Shown: one piece after another, positions 8,329-17,991 of the stretch | Layout: every line of letters begins with the position of its first letter | How positions within the stretch are numbered: position 1 is the first letter of the stretch | The notes under the pieces: model-generated | What the model was told of the DNA's origin: nothing | Databases searched by the model: none | The model's input: the letters and a program-made list of their open reading frames with translations, nothing else | Made by a program: the position numbers and the translations under genes | Source: an uncultured bacterium | Lineage (GTDB): Bacteria; Bacillota; Clostridia; Lachnospirales; Lachnospiraceae | Direction of reading: 5' to 3' | NCBI GenBank assembly: GCA_947381965.1 | Contig: CANCXX010000003.1 | Span: 62,001 to 126,000 of the forward strand | Length of the DNA stretch: 64,000 bases

Positions 8329-10045
8329 CCCTGAAATTCAGCACAATTTCCACCCTTTTCCCATCATACAAAAAAATTTGTTTCACAAAAACAGAAACCA
8401 TCTGCCCAGTAAGCTTTCCTTCTCCCGTTGTAAAGAAGTTCTCCCTTTTGTCTGTATATTCTTTTCTGTTCTGTGCACATTTGAAAAGAGCTGCCTTTTC
8501 TTCCAGCTGCTCCTTTCTCTTTTGATGACAGTAAATTTCCTTTTCCCTTTTTTGCTTTTCCTTTAAATACCATTCCTTATTGCAATCCTCCATCCCTTCC
8601 GTTCCGTCAGATCGCCCTCTTTTGGTGTATTCCTGATACAGAAGAATTTTTTCATTTTCCCTCTGACGGACAGCTTTGTCTTCCATATAAAGCTCCTTTG
8701 CCAGGTTTCTTTGTGTTTTCCTAAGGAGCGCGCTTTGGGAGCTGGAACAAAATTCATCCGGACTCCCCAACTGACGGATAAAAATTGTGACAGCTCCATA
8801 AACAATTTCCTCCAAAGCCTTTTCAGAAATGGATTTAGAGGTACATTCCTGCGCTCCCTTGTCTCTGTAAGTCCGGCACCGGTAGCGGTATATGCGGCAA
8901 ATCTGCCCCTTTTCATTATTTTCTTTTTTATGATAGTTTGACCCCATCCGCGCTGCGGGTCTGCGACAGTCCCCGCACAGCACCTTCCCCTTCAATATAT
9001 TTTCCGGTCGGATAATACTTTCATTTATGGCGCTGTGGCTTTTATACCTTGCTTTCCTTACTTTTAAAATTTCCTGCACCAGCGCAAAATCCTGTTCCGT
9101 TATAATGGCCGGATGGGTATCTTCTGTTACCATCCACATTGCCGCTTCCAGCTTATGGGAGCTGAGTCCTTCCGCTTTGGATTCCTTCCATTTATGCAGC
9201 GCCATGTGGCCGACATATGCCATATTCTGAAGAACCCTGTTTACTGTAAGTTCGTTCCAGTAACACCGCTCCCCCTCCTGCCTGAAAAGCAGCCCGGTAT
9301 CCTGATAAGCCCTGGGGGGATTAATATTTTTCTTTGTCAACTCCCTTACAATGGCACGGGCTGACTTTCCTTGTATCGTCCATGCGAAAATATCTCTTAT
9401 AATTTCCGCCGCTCTTTCATCCACCGCAAACCTTGTCTTTCTTTTATCCGCAAAAACATATCCATATGGCGCCCGGCCGCCGTCATACTCGCCATTTTCC
9501 TGCTTTGTCTTATAGCTGGACGTCACCTTAAGGGAAATATCCTTTGCAACATATTCATTGACAAGATTTTTTAAAATGACTGCCAGCTTTTTGTCCGCAC
9601 ATTCTCTGTCAAAGCTGTCATAGCCGTCATTTATGGAGATAAAACGCACCCCAAGAAAAGGAAATACCTTTTCCAGATAGCATCCAACTTCTATATGGTC
9701 CCTGCCAAACCTTGAAAAGTCTTTTACAATAATACAGTTAATATCACCTTTTCTGACCGCCTCCAGCAGACTGTCCAGGGCCTGACGGTTAAACCCTGTG
9801 CCGCTGACTCCATCATCCTTGTATTCCCGCACAAGCAAAAATTCTTTCCTGCCTTTTAAATAATCACGCATAAGCATCTGCTGGCTGGCTATGGAATCGC
9901 TTTCTGTCACAGCGCTTTCAACGGAAAGCCTTGCATAAGTGGCGGTTTTAAATACCAAAGGGGCTGCCGGTTCCCCTGGCGGCTTCAAAGGCTTTGCCGC
10001 TCCCGTCCTTTGCAGCTGCCTTGTCCTGTCCTTTATTCTTGCCAT
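8252..10045 (-). CDS. Large serine recombinase, second gene of triplet 1 (type B)
   Basis: A 597-residue large serine recombinase. A basic and proline-rich extension of about 35 residues precedes the catalytic domain (TYARLSVES with the catalytic Ser; VKDFSRFGRDH; FPFLGVRFISINDGYDS). The recombinase domain follows, then a zinc ribbon (VLCGDCRRPAARM ... YRYRCRTY) and a long charged coiled-coil tail. The ATG at 10045 follows AAAGGAAATGG. The same N-terminal extension occurs in the middle gene of the second triplet (40239-41972), which supports pairwise orthology of the positions. Confidence 0.92.
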   Translation of the reverse strand: MARIKDRTRQLQRTGAAKPLKPPGEPAAPLVFKTATYARLSVESAVTESDSIASQQMLMRDYLKGRKEFLLVREYKDDGVSGTGFNRQALDSLLEAVRKGDINCIIVKDFSRFGRDHIEVGCYLEKVFPFLGVRFISINDGYDSFDRECADKKLAVILKNLVNEYVAKDISLKVTSSYKTKQENGEYDGGRAPYGYVFADKRKTRFAVDERAAEIIRDIFAWTIQGKSARAIVRELTKKNINPPRAYQDTGLLFRQEGERCYWNELTVNRVLQNMAYVGHMALHKWKESKAEGLSSHKLEAAMWMVTEDTHPAIITEQDFALVQEILKVRKARYKSHSAINESIIRPENILKGKVLCGDCRRPAARMGSNYHKKENNEKGQICRIYRYRCRTYRDKGAQECTSKSISEKALEEIVYGAVTIFIRQLGSPDEFCSSSQSALLRKTQRNLAKELYMEDKAVRQRENEKILLYQEYTKRGRSDGTEGMEDCNKEWYLKEKQKREKEIYCHQKRKEQLEEKAALFKCAQNRKEYTDKRENFFTTGEGKLTGQMVSVFVKQIFLYDGKRVEIVLNFRDEQEEGEKSGGREGNCFVYENFKGR

Positions 10046-10063
10046 TTTCCCATTTCCTTTTTA

Positions 10064-11668
10064 TCAGACCTTATAGAGAAAGGAAACCTCCACACGCTTC
10101 CCCTCGTATACCCATATTTTGTCAATCAGAAAACAGATAAGACTGCGCCGGATTTCTTTTTCTTCCCCCAGCCAGCTTTCCAGAGATTTCATCCTCTCAA
10201 GCTGCCGTTTTGCTTCCTCAGCCCTCTCCACAGCTTTCCCGGCTCTGTCCTTCCGCTCCTGTATCTGCCCTTTTAGCTCCTTACAGCGTCCTGTAAAAAA
10301 GTCCTTCATTTCCCTATACTCTTTTTCTGAAAGGATGCCTTCCATCCAGTCCCTGTAAAGGCCGGCGTCCATGGCTTTATTTTCCAATAGCTCCTGCTCC
10401 AGCTCCCACAGACGATTGTCCACAGGCGGGACCAGCCGAATCTTTTCCATGGCTTTATCTGCCATATTGCAGATTTCTTCCGCCTCCGCCATCGTCCGTA
10501 TCTGTGCTCTTACTGCCTCCTTTATGAGAAAAATAAGCTCCTTTTCCCTGATGCTGTGTCTTGTGCAGCTTTTTTCCACATTATAGGTCCTGCAAATATA
10601 AAAAATAGTTTCTTTTCCCTTACAGACAGTCTTCCGCCGTATCATCTGCCTGCCGCAGTCCGGGCAGAAAAGAATACCGCCAAAAAGACTTCCTCCTTTC
10701 TTTCCCGGAATTGTTCTTGTGTCCCTTTTTAATAATTCCTGCAGGATGGCAAACCGCTTTTCCCCTATAATAGCCAAACTCTCCTGCAGAAAACGGCTTT
10801 GCTCCCCTTCGGGCCTTGCTGCCATTTTTTTTATTTTATGGTTGATGCGCTCCCATTTTCCCTGTACCACCAGTCCTTTGCACAAAGGGTTTGCAAGTAT
10901 CCTGCCTACCGCCGCCGGACTCCATCTGGAATAAAGGTTCTTCTGGAAACCGCTCCTGTACCGGATACCAAGACTTCGCTTATACTCTGCCGGAGCCGGA
11001 ATGCCAAGGGCATTTAACTTCTCTGCAATCTGTCCATTGCTTATACCCTCCATCTTCCACCTGAAAATCAGCTGCACATTCTCCCCTGCCACCGGATCCA
11101 CAGTCAGCCTGTTATGGTTTCTGCTATCCTTGATAAAACCATAGGAAACATATGCGCCGGTATATTCCCCATTTTGGCGTTTGCTGTCAAGATGGCTCCT
11201 GATTTTTACCGACAGATCCGCACTGTAAGCGTCATTGACAAAATTTTTTACCGGTATAACTATATTTTTCTGTGTCTGGTCTGCGGTCAGTGAATCATAA
11301 TGGTCTGTGACTGCAATGAACCGCACTCCTGACTCAGGAAATACTTTTTGTAAATATCTCCCTGCTTCTATGTATTCTCTGCCAAAACGGGAAAGGTCCT
11401 TCACAATAATGAGATTGACCTTTCCCGCTTCCACATCTTTTATCATTTTCTGAAAGGAAGGACGCCGGAAATCGGAACCGGTATACCCATCGTCCACATA
11501 TTCCTTATAAACACGTATGTCCTCCCTGTCTTTTAAAAAATCATGGATGAGCCGCTTTTGGTTCGTGATGCTGTTGCTCTCTTCCCTGCCGCCCTTACCA
11601 CACACATCTCCATCCTCTTTAGAAAGGCGCAGGTATACTGCGGCTGCATAGATTTTCTTTTCTTCCAT
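10064..11668 (-). CDS. Large serine recombinase, first gene of triplet 1 (type A)
   Basis: A 534-residue large serine recombinase: catalytic domain with YLRLSKEDGD near residue 12, YVDDGYTGSDFRRP and VKDLSRFGREY; recombinase domain; zinc ribbon LFCPDCGRQMIRR with ICRTYNVEKSCTRHSI; then a coiled-coil region. It is the promoter-proximal gene of the set and starts only about 90 bp from the point where the deacetylase gene is broken, as expected for a recombinase next to its attachment site. It corresponds to 41974-43677 in the second triplet. Confidence 0.92.
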   Translation of the reverse strand: MEEKKIYAAAVYLRLSKEDGDVCGKGGREESNSITNQKRLIHDFLKDREDIRVYKEYVDDGYTGSDFRRPSFQKMIKDVEAGKVNLIIVKDLSRFGREYIEAGRYLQKVFPESGVRFIAVTDHYDSLTADQTQKNIVIPVKNFVNDAYSADLSVKIRSHLDSKRQNGEYTGAYVSYGFIKDSRNHNRLTVDPVAGENVQLIFRWKMEGISNGQIAEKLNALGIPAPAEYKRSLGIRYRSGFQKNLYSRWSPAAVGRILANPLCKGLVVQGKWERINHKIKKMAARPEGEQSRFLQESLAIIGEKRFAILQELLKRDTRTIPGKKGGSLFGGILFCPDCGRQMIRRKTVCKGKETIFYICRTYNVEKSCTRHSIREKELIFLIKEAVRAQIRTMAEAEEICNMADKAMEKIRLVPPVDNRLWELEQELLENKAMDAGLYRDWMEGILSEKEYREMKDFFTGRCKELKGQIQERKDRAGKAVERAEEAKRQLERMKSLESWLGEEKEIRRSLICFLIDKIWVYEGKRVEVSFLYKV

Positions 11669-11756
11669 GGCTTTTTAATTTCCACCAGCTGTTTTTACCA
11701 GTATATTCCTTTGTAGATTGTCCCTATGCCCTCTAATCAAATGTCATTATTATTAC

Positions 11757-12161
11757 TCAATCACCTGCCGCAAGAATCGCTTTTACATCATCAGGATAGC
11801 TTTCCACCCATCCGCCTGTCATAAAAAAAGTGACATGAATGTCATGTTTTCTTAATATTTCCAGGATTTTAGCGGTATCTTCATTCCCCCAGGCAGCATC
11901 AAAACTAAGAGCAATCTTTTTCTCCTGGGTTTCCACACAGTAAATGGGCAGCTTTCTCCCATCCCCACTGCTGCTTACTATCACATCTGCTCCTGCCGTT
12001 ACCAATATCCCCCGGAGCACTGCAAATGCTGTCAGTAGGAACACTCCGTATTTTAGTCCCCTAACCGTTCTCTGTTTTGCATATTCTTCTCTGCTTTCCC
12101 CCTCTTGTCTTGGGGGAAAAATTCTTACCTTCCGTATAAGTTTTTCTATGAAGTTTTTCAT
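11757..12161 (-). pseudogene. Truncated sporulation polysaccharide deacetylase (PdaB-like), 5' half only
   Basis: The N-terminal 134 residues of a polysaccharide deacetylase: a membrane anchor near residues 40-60, then KKIALSFDAAWGNEDT, which carries the NodB-domain Asp, and HVTFFMTGGWVESYP. The reading frame ends as KAILAAGD-stop. In intact family members the glycine is followed by a His-Asp motif and a further 100 or more residues with the zinc ligands, all absent here. The break falls about 90 bp upstream of the serine recombinase set, so insertion-mediated truncation is likely. The start at 12161 follows AGGTGTTTGAT. The 3' half is not found in this window. Confidence 0.8.
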
Positions 12162-12304
12162 ATCAAACACCTGCTTTGACTGTTATAACAGTTTATGACA
12201 GGTTATGTTCGTCCTATCACATTCCAGGTCTATTCTGCCTTGCACTTACGGCTGCCTAACTCCTTGCAGATAAAAAACAACAACAAATTTCCCCTTTGTT
12301 TCAT

Positions 12305-13240
12305 CTACATCACAATCCATGATACCAGCGGCATTGTAGCCACAGACAAAACCGTGGTAAGCGCCACCCCTTTTGAAGCCATCTCATAGTCCCCTTCATA
12401 TTGCTGTGCCAGCATAGCCGTCATGCTGCCTACAGGTGTGGAGAGCATGACCATACAGACGCCACAGATGATTTCATTATCTACAAACTGCCTGATAAGG
12501 AGTACCCCGGCTACCGGTATGACAATTAGTTTTATTACAGAAAAAAGCAAAAGCTTACCATCTGTAAACAAAGCCTTTATATTCATGGTTGCAAGAGAAG
12601 CGCCTATCACCATCATACTAAGCGGCGCTGTCAGGTTACTTAAATTTGTAACTGTAGTCTTTATAACTCCCGGAACCGGCGCCCCTGTCATATAAATGAT
12701 TATAGTCAGGATACAGGCCACCACTCCCACATTCAAAATCCTTCCCAAAGAAAACGAAGGCTTTTCTCCCCTTTGGTTCTGGGCTTCTTCCTTTTGGTTC
12801 CCTGACATTGCGTTTATCCCATAGGTATAAATTAATATATTATATGGAATCATAAAAAGAGCAGCATAAAGCAGCGCACCGCTTCCATACAAAGCGGAAA
12901 TCACAGGAAATCCCATAAATCCTATATTGGAAAAAACCGTCATTGCCTTGTAAGTTCCCCTGCTTTTTTCCTCCACCTGCAAAAGACGCGGCAGCAAAAA
13001 AGCCAGCACAAGAAGAGACGCATATACGCCAAGCATAATCAGTACCACCATAAGCAGTTCACTGCCCTTAATCTTCTCTTCCCCCATGCACCCCGTAAGC
13101 ACCAGCGCCGGGTTTGCAATATTCACCACAATAGACGAAAGCTTCCTGCTTACTTCATCTGTTATAATTGCCCTTTTATAACAAAAAAAGCCCACTCCCA
13201 TCAGTAAAAAAAGCACCACCATTTGTTCCAGCATCAACAT
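12305..13240 (-). CDS. AEC-family transporter (auxin efflux carrier type)
   Basis: A membrane protein of about 311 residues with roughly ten hydrophobic segments, the AEC/malate-permease type secondary transporter. Visible: VVNIANPALVLTGC in the first half, MTVFSNIGFMGFPVISALYG, and near the end MVMLSTPVGSMTAMLAQQY. The ATG at 13240 was chosen because AGGAGAAAGTGAT precedes it; a longer frame would overlap the YlmH gene. Substrate unknown; organic acids or amino acids are typical of the family. Confidence 0.85.
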   Translation of the reverse strand: MLMLEQMVVLFLLMGVGFFCYKRAIITDEVSRKLSSIVVNIANPALVLTGCMGEEKIKGSELLMVVLIMLGVYASLLVLAFLLPRLLQVEEKSRGTYKAMTVFSNIGFMGFPVISALYGSGALLYAALFMIPYNILIYTYGINAMSGNQKEEAQNQRGEKPSFSLGRILNVGVVACILTIIIYMTGAPVPGVIKTTVTNLSNLTAPLSMMVIGASLATMNIKALFTDGKLLLFSVIKLIVIPVAGVLLIRQFVDNEIICGVCMVMLSTPVGSMTAMLAQQYEGDYEMASKGVALTTVLSVATMPLVSWIVM

Positions 13241-13280
13241 ATCACTTTCTCCTATATTTAAGTTCCGTTTTCCCTCTCCC

Positions 13281-14042
13281 TCATCTTTTCCCATAACACA
13301 TTATACAGGCATTTATTTTCCCCTTTTTGCTCACATTCCGCCACCCGCAGTATTCAAACTTTCCGCACCCTCTTGCACTTACAATATCGCCGTCTTTCAA
13401 AAGATAGCTGTTATTTTCACAAAGCCTGCCATTAACAAACACCTTTTTCTGCCGGAAATATTCTATCGCGTCGCTGCGCGAAAGCCTGTACACCTTCGCA
13501 AGCACTGCGTCTATCCGCTCTGAAGAAATCTGGATTTTTACTTCCTGTCTGTCTTTTTCCCCAAAATCCGGAAGCTCTGTTGTTCTGCCACAGCCAATGG
13601 ACGTGTGTCTGACTTTATCCAGATGCTCTATGATATAATCCGCCATATTTTCCATACAAAAAATATAACCTATATTATCCAAAAGCATAATATCTCCCAG
13701 CGTGCTTCTGTCTATTCCAAGATTCATAAGCGCTCCAAGAAAATCCCTGTGCGTCAGTTCATCTGCAAACCGGGCTGCAAGCGGCTTTGCACAAATACAG
13801 GTAATAGGAAATGGCTCCTCATAACCAAGCATATCCTCACTGCCAAAACGAAGCATCACCCGCTCACAGAGTTCACTTCCACCCCACAGCTTAAAAGGAA
13901 CATACGAAAGTTCTTTTTCCATCTCATAAAAACAGCTTACATCCGAAAGTCCCAGAAAGCCCGTAAAAGTATATTGGTTATTTTGATAACACTTCTGCGC
14001 CAGCTCCCGGAAACGCTTTTTTATCAATTCCTCTGTTTCCAT
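13281..14042 (-). CDS. S4-domain RNA-binding protein YlmH
   Basis: About 253 residues. An N-terminal YlmH domain (FTGFLGLSDVSCFYEMEKEL, LMNLGIDRSTLGDI, GYIFC) is followed by a C-terminal S4 RNA-binding domain at about residues 180-245 (RIDAVLAKVYRLSRSDAIEY, then VFVNGRL). In other Firmicutes ylmH lies in the ylm/divIVA cluster; here it stands next to an AEC transporter. The start at 14042 follows GGGAG. The annotation is by family; the ribosome-associated role known elsewhere is not visible here. Confidence 0.88.
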   Translation of the reverse strand: METEELIKKRFRELAQKCYQNNQYTFTGFLGLSDVSCFYEMEKELSYVPFKLWGGSELCERVMLRFGSEDMLGYEEPFPITCICAKPLAARFADELTHRDFLGALMNLGIDRSTLGDIMLLDNIGYIFCMENMADYIIEHLDKVRHTSIGCGRTTELPDFGEKDRQEVKIQISSERIDAVLAKVYRLSRSDAIEYFRQKKVFVNGRLCENNSYLLKDGDIVSARGCGKFEYCGWRNVSKKGKINACIMCYGKR

Positions 14043-14465
14043 CATTATCTCCCTGCCTGTTAGAAAAATATACCTGCAGTCATTTCTATTATCATAACAC
14101 AAAATCTGACAGCTGGTATATTTTTTGAGATGATTTTTGAATTTTAGAATAAAATTATATTCCATTTTATATATTTGTCAATATTATTTATTTGTATTTT
14201 TATATATTATCTCCATATTCTAATACATATGCTTTCGCTAGGCTGTTGTTTTACTTTGCTCTTTTGCGGCTCCTCAAATCATTCTCATAGTAACACGAAA
14301 ATCAGTTTTCCGTAAAAAAGTAAATGATGCATTATAAGCTTCATGAAAGAAAATCCTATTGCTCTGTCATACTGCCTGGCTCTGCCCCATATTCTTGATA
14401 TTATTAAAAATTGACTTTCATACTGCGGAAATAAAGGTGGTTTCCAACCTGTGTAATATGTGATA

Positions 14466-14474
14466 TGCTAAAAT
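14466..14474 (+). promoter_or_regulatory. Extended -10 promoter element before the GH2 gene
   Basis: TGCTAAAAT reads as TGn plus TAAAAT, about 56 bp before the GH2 start. No good -35 is seen. The rest of the 487-bp gap (14043-14529) is AT-rich and shows no gene. Confidence 0.3.
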
Positions 14475-14529
14475 AGTAATATCGTATATTGCTTTCAAAA
14501 TCATTTTCTATAAAATAAAGGAGAAAACT

Positions 14530-16365
14530 ATGCACCTGAACGATGCCATAAAAAGTATCATTAAACCCCACGAAGAGGATGTGATAACCCCTCTTTCCAC
14601 CGTCTGGGGAGAAAACCTGGATCCGGATAATGTTTTACCAGAATATCCCCGTCCCCAAATGCGGCGCTTTTCCTATCTTTCCCTGAATGGCCGCTGGGAC
14701 TATGCCATCACCAGTTCCCCTTTTGTTCCCTCCGTTTTTGATGGAACAATTCTTGTCCCCTTTTCCCCGGAAAGTTCTCTCTCAGGTGTAAACCGTCAAT
14801 TAAAACCAGAGGAATTTCTCTGGTACCGCCGGATGCTGCCCGGCCTTCCCGCTTCATCTGCTTCCTTTTGTACTATTTTGCATTTTGACGCTGTGGATTA
14901 TAAGGCGGAAGTGTATGTAAACGGTCATCATGCCATCACTCACCAAGGAGGCTACCTTCCTTTTTCTATAGACATCACGGAATACCTGAAGGAGGATAAT
15001 GAGAACCAGCTTCTGGTAAAAGTGCAGGATACCACAGATCTTGAAAGTCAGGCCAGAGGAAAACAGTCTTTAAAGCGGGGAGGCATTTTCTACACTGCCC
15101 AGAGCGGCATCTGGCAGAGTGTATGGCTGGAACAGGTTCCCCAAACCCATCTGGAAAACCTCTGGTTTGAAACTGACTACGACACCCGGCTGGTAACGGC
15201 TCATATAACTGCCCGAATCAAGGATCCGGAACCGGAGCTTTCTTTGTCTGTCTTTTGCAGAGAAAAGAAAATTATCACCAAAACCAGGAAATTAACTTCC
15301 GACATTGCCACAGTCTCCTTTACCATACCTGAAGAATTTTTTTACAGCTGGAGTCCAAAAGATCCGTTTCTATATGACGTGTCTGTCACTTTATGTTCCG
15401 ACCAAGTGCAAAGCTACTTTGCCATGCGCCTTTACTCCATTGAAAAAGACACCCGCGGACACATTCCTGGAAATATACCTGTTTTCTGCTTAAACCACAA
15501 GCCTTATTTCCTTATGGGCATCCTGGACCAGGGCTACTGGCCGGATGGTCTTTATACAGCTCCTTCAGATGAAGCTCTAATTTATGACATTACTGTCATG
15601 AAATCTATGGGGTTTCGTATGCTTCGTAAGCATATCAAAGTGGAAAGTGCACGATGGTACTATCACTGTGACCGGCTGGGAATGATCGTGTGCCAGGATA
15701 TGGTAAATGGAGGAAGCCGCTATCACATGCCGGTTATCAGCTACCTTCCAACCCTTTTTCCCAATTTATCCGCCCACTTAAAGGATTCCCATTACGCCAT
15801 GCTTTCACGGAAAGATAAAAAAGCGCGCCTTCAATGGAAAAAGGAGTGCGCCGAAACTGTAGAATATCTGAAATTTTTCCCCTCTATTGCCATCTGGGTT
15901 CCTTTTAATGAAGGCTGGGGGCAGTTTGATACACAGAAGGTTACAAACCTGATTAAAAAGAAAGATCCTTCCCGTCTGATAGACTCCGCCAGCGGGTGGT
16001 TCGACCAAAACTGCGGCGACTTTGTCAGTATCCATAACTATTTCCGCCCTCTTTCCGTCTCTGTAAAAAAATGGGGCAGCCGGGCATTTTTCCTGTCTGA
16101 ATATGGGGGGTATGCCTGCCATATAAAAGATCATTCCAGTGTGGAACGGGTTTTTGGATATAAGCGCTTTGACTCTCTGGAGGATTTTGCCAAAGCGTAT
16201 CGGAAACTGATAAAAAAATCCCTGCTGCCATTGCGGAAACAGGGACTGAGCGGCGCCGTGTATACACAGCTCTCTGATGTGGAAGAAGAGGTTAACGGCC
16301 TGCTTACCTATGACCGGAAAATCAATAAACTGACCGGCCGTCAGCCTAAGGTTCCTCCACTCTGA
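14530..16365 (+). CDS. Glycoside hydrolase family 2 protein
   Basis: A 611-residue GH2 enzyme (beta-galactosidase/glucuronidase superfamily). An N-terminal sugar-binding domain (YLSLNGRWDYAI; DAVDYKAEVYVNGH) is followed by an immunoglobulin-like domain and a TIM barrel. The acid/base Glu is in AIWVPFNEGWGQFD and the likely nucleophile Glu is in FFLSEYGGYA. No signal peptide, so intracellular. It is shorter than LacZ and lacks the C-terminal domains. Exact substrate cannot be told. It overlaps the convergent MATE gene by 25 bp. Confidence 0.9.
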   Translation: MHLNDAIKSIIKPHEEDVITPLSTVWGENLDPDNVLPEYPRPQMRRFSYLSLNGRWDYAITSSPFVPSVFDGTILVPFSPESSLSGVNRQLKPEEFLWYRRMLPGLPASSASFCTILHFDAVDYKAEVYVNGHHAITHQGGYLPFSIDITEYLKEDNENQLLVKVQDTTDLESQARGKQSLKRGGIFYTAQSGIWQSVWLEQVPQTHLENLWFETDYDTRLVTAHITARIKDPEPELSLSVFCREKKIITKTRKLTSDIATVSFTIPEEFFYSWSPKDPFLYDVSVTLCSDQVQSYFAMRLYSIEKDTRGHIPGNIPVFCLNHKPYFLMGILDQGYWPDGLYTAPSDEALIYDITVMKSMGFRMLRKHIKVESARWYYHCDRLGMIVCQDMVNGGSRYHMPVISYLPTLFPNLSAHLKDSHYAMLSRKDKKARLQWKKECAETVEYLKFFPSIAIWVPFNEGWGQFDTQKVTNLIKKKDPSRLIDSASGWFDQNCGDFVSIHNYFRPLSVSVKKWGSRAFFLSEYGGYACHIKDHSSVERVFGYKRFDSLEDFAKAYRKLIKKSLLPLRKQGLSGAVYTQLSDVEEEVNGLLTYDRKINKLTGRQPKVPPL

Positions 16366-17711
16366 TTCAGGCTCCTCTGAAGCCTGCGCCGCACATGAAT
16401 ATAAGCAGGAATCAAAAATACATCTGCAAAAACCCAGGCAAGAGGGCTGGCAAAGCAGGCGCCGGTAAAGCCAAAAACAGGCACCAGCACCAGACCTGCC
16501 AGCGTTCTTGCCACCATCTCAAATACGCCCGCCAGTATAGCAAAGGTACTAAATCCCATGCCCTGTATCATAAAACGAATAATATTTACCAGTGCCAGAG
16601 GAATATAAAACGAGCTGTTTATCATAAGGAACTTACCGGCATTGGCCAGCATCTCTTCCCCTGCGTCCTCCACAAACAAAGCTGCCAGATGGGAACCAAA
16701 GAAATACAACACTACAAAAGCGATCACTGAAAATGCAATGCCAAGCTGTATGCAGCTTTTAAGTCCTTCTCCCAGTCGTTCCAGCTTTTTAGCTCCCACA
16801 TTCTGGCCCCCATAAGTCGCCATGGCGGAACCCATAGCGTCAAAAGGACAGCAGAAAAACATTCCCACCTTACTGCCTGCCGTAATGGAAGCCACCGCAA
16901 GGGAACCTAAAGTATTTACGGAAGTCTGCAAAATAACAGACCCAATGGCAGTAATAGAATACTGCAGTCCCATAGGTATGCCCATACCACAAAGTACCTT
17001 CATATGAGAGAAATTCATTTTCCACTCTTCTTTTGTAATATGAAGCACTTCATATTTTTTTATCATAAATAGCAGACATGCTATCCCGGAAATCAGCTGG
17101 GATACCACCGTTGCCACTGCCGCTCCTGCAACCCCCATTCGAAACACCAGAATGCACAAGAGATCCAGCCCGATATTGAGCAGTGCGGACAATGTCAAAA
17201 AGTACAGGGGCGTCCGGCTATCCCCCATGGAACGGATAATCCCGGACAAGATATTATACAGATAAGTTGCCGGTATTCCAATAAAAATAATCACAATGTA
17301 AGCATAGGCATATTCAAAAATATCTTCCGGTGTTTTCATCCATGTAAGAATATTCCTGCACAAAAGCGTTACCATTACAGTCATTACACCTGAAAAAAAT
17401 AATGACAGCCACCCGCAGTTAGCCACAAACTGCCTCATTCCTGAATAATCCTTTGCGCCAAACTTATGCGCCACTGGTATGGCAAACCCGCTGCACACAC
17501 CCATGCAGAAACCTACAATCATAAAATTAATGGAACCGGTAGCCCCCACCCCAGCCAGTGCATTTACTCCCAGAAACCGTCCCACAATAATTGTGTCCAC
17601 CACGCTGTAAAACTGCTGAAACAAAAATCCAAACAGAAGTGGAATGGAAAACCCCAAAATTAATTTCATGGGCGAACCTGTTGTCATATCCCTTGTTGTG
17701 TCTTTTGCCAT
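16341..17711 (-). CDS. MATE-family efflux transporter
   Basis: A 456-residue, twelve-segment MATE transporter that exports cationic compounds by sodium or proton antiport. Typical features are PMKLILGFSIPLLFG at the start, QFYSVVDTIIVGRFLG, and the repeat of the fold after about residue 235 (GIPMGLQYSITAIGS). A basic C-terminus (HVRRRLQRSLNQ) follows the last segment. Likely monocistronic; substrate unknown. Confidence 0.9.
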   Translation of the reverse strand: MAKDTTRDMTTGSPMKLILGFSIPLLFGFLFQQFYSVVDTIIVGRFLGVNALAGVGATGSINFMIVGFCMGVCSGFAIPVAHKFGAKDYSGMRQFVANCGWLSLFFSGVMTVMVTLLCRNILTWMKTPEDIFEYAYAYIVIIFIGIPATYLYNILSGIIRSMGDSRTPLYFLTLSALLNIGLDLLCILVFRMGVAGAAVATVVSQLISGIACLLFMIKKYEVLHITKEEWKMNFSHMKVLCGMGIPMGLQYSITAIGSVILQTSVNTLGSLAVASITAGSKVGMFFCCPFDAMGSAMATYGGQNVGAKKLERLGEGLKSCIQLGIAFSVIAFVVLYFFGSHLAALFVEDAGEEMLANAGKFLMINSSFYIPLALVNIIRFMIQGMGFSTFAILAGVFEMVARTLAGLVLVPVFGFTGACFASPLAWVFADVFLIPAYIHVRRRLQRSLNQSGGTLG

Positions 17712-17839
17712 CTTCTAATCCTCTAAATTAATATTCCTGCATCCGCTCTTCCTATACCAGACGAGCAGATCCGCTGCCAGTTACCGAAACAAACATACAT
17801 GCTCCGGACTTTTTCAAACAAATGCTCTTTTAAAATCAA

Positions 17840-17888
17840 AAAGCCCATGTGAATAACCACAATTAAGTAGTATACTCACACAGGCTTT
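17840..17888 (-). terminator. Rho-independent terminator after the fucose isomerase-like gene
   Basis: On the minus strand a stem pairs AAAGCCTGTGTGA with TCACATGGGCTTT (11 of 13 positions), followed by TTTTTGATTTTA. It lies about 100 bp after the stop at 17992 and ends the LacI-xylB-DUF4867-isomerase operon. The rest of the 280-bp gap to the MATE gene shows nothing. Confidence 0.6.
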
Positions 17889-17991
17889 AAATTGCTAGTA
17901 TCATTTTGTCCAAAAAAGAGAAATTTCTGTTCTCCTTTTTTGCTTATTTCACAAGGATATTTTTATGGCTTATCCCCAGCTTTCTTTTCCA

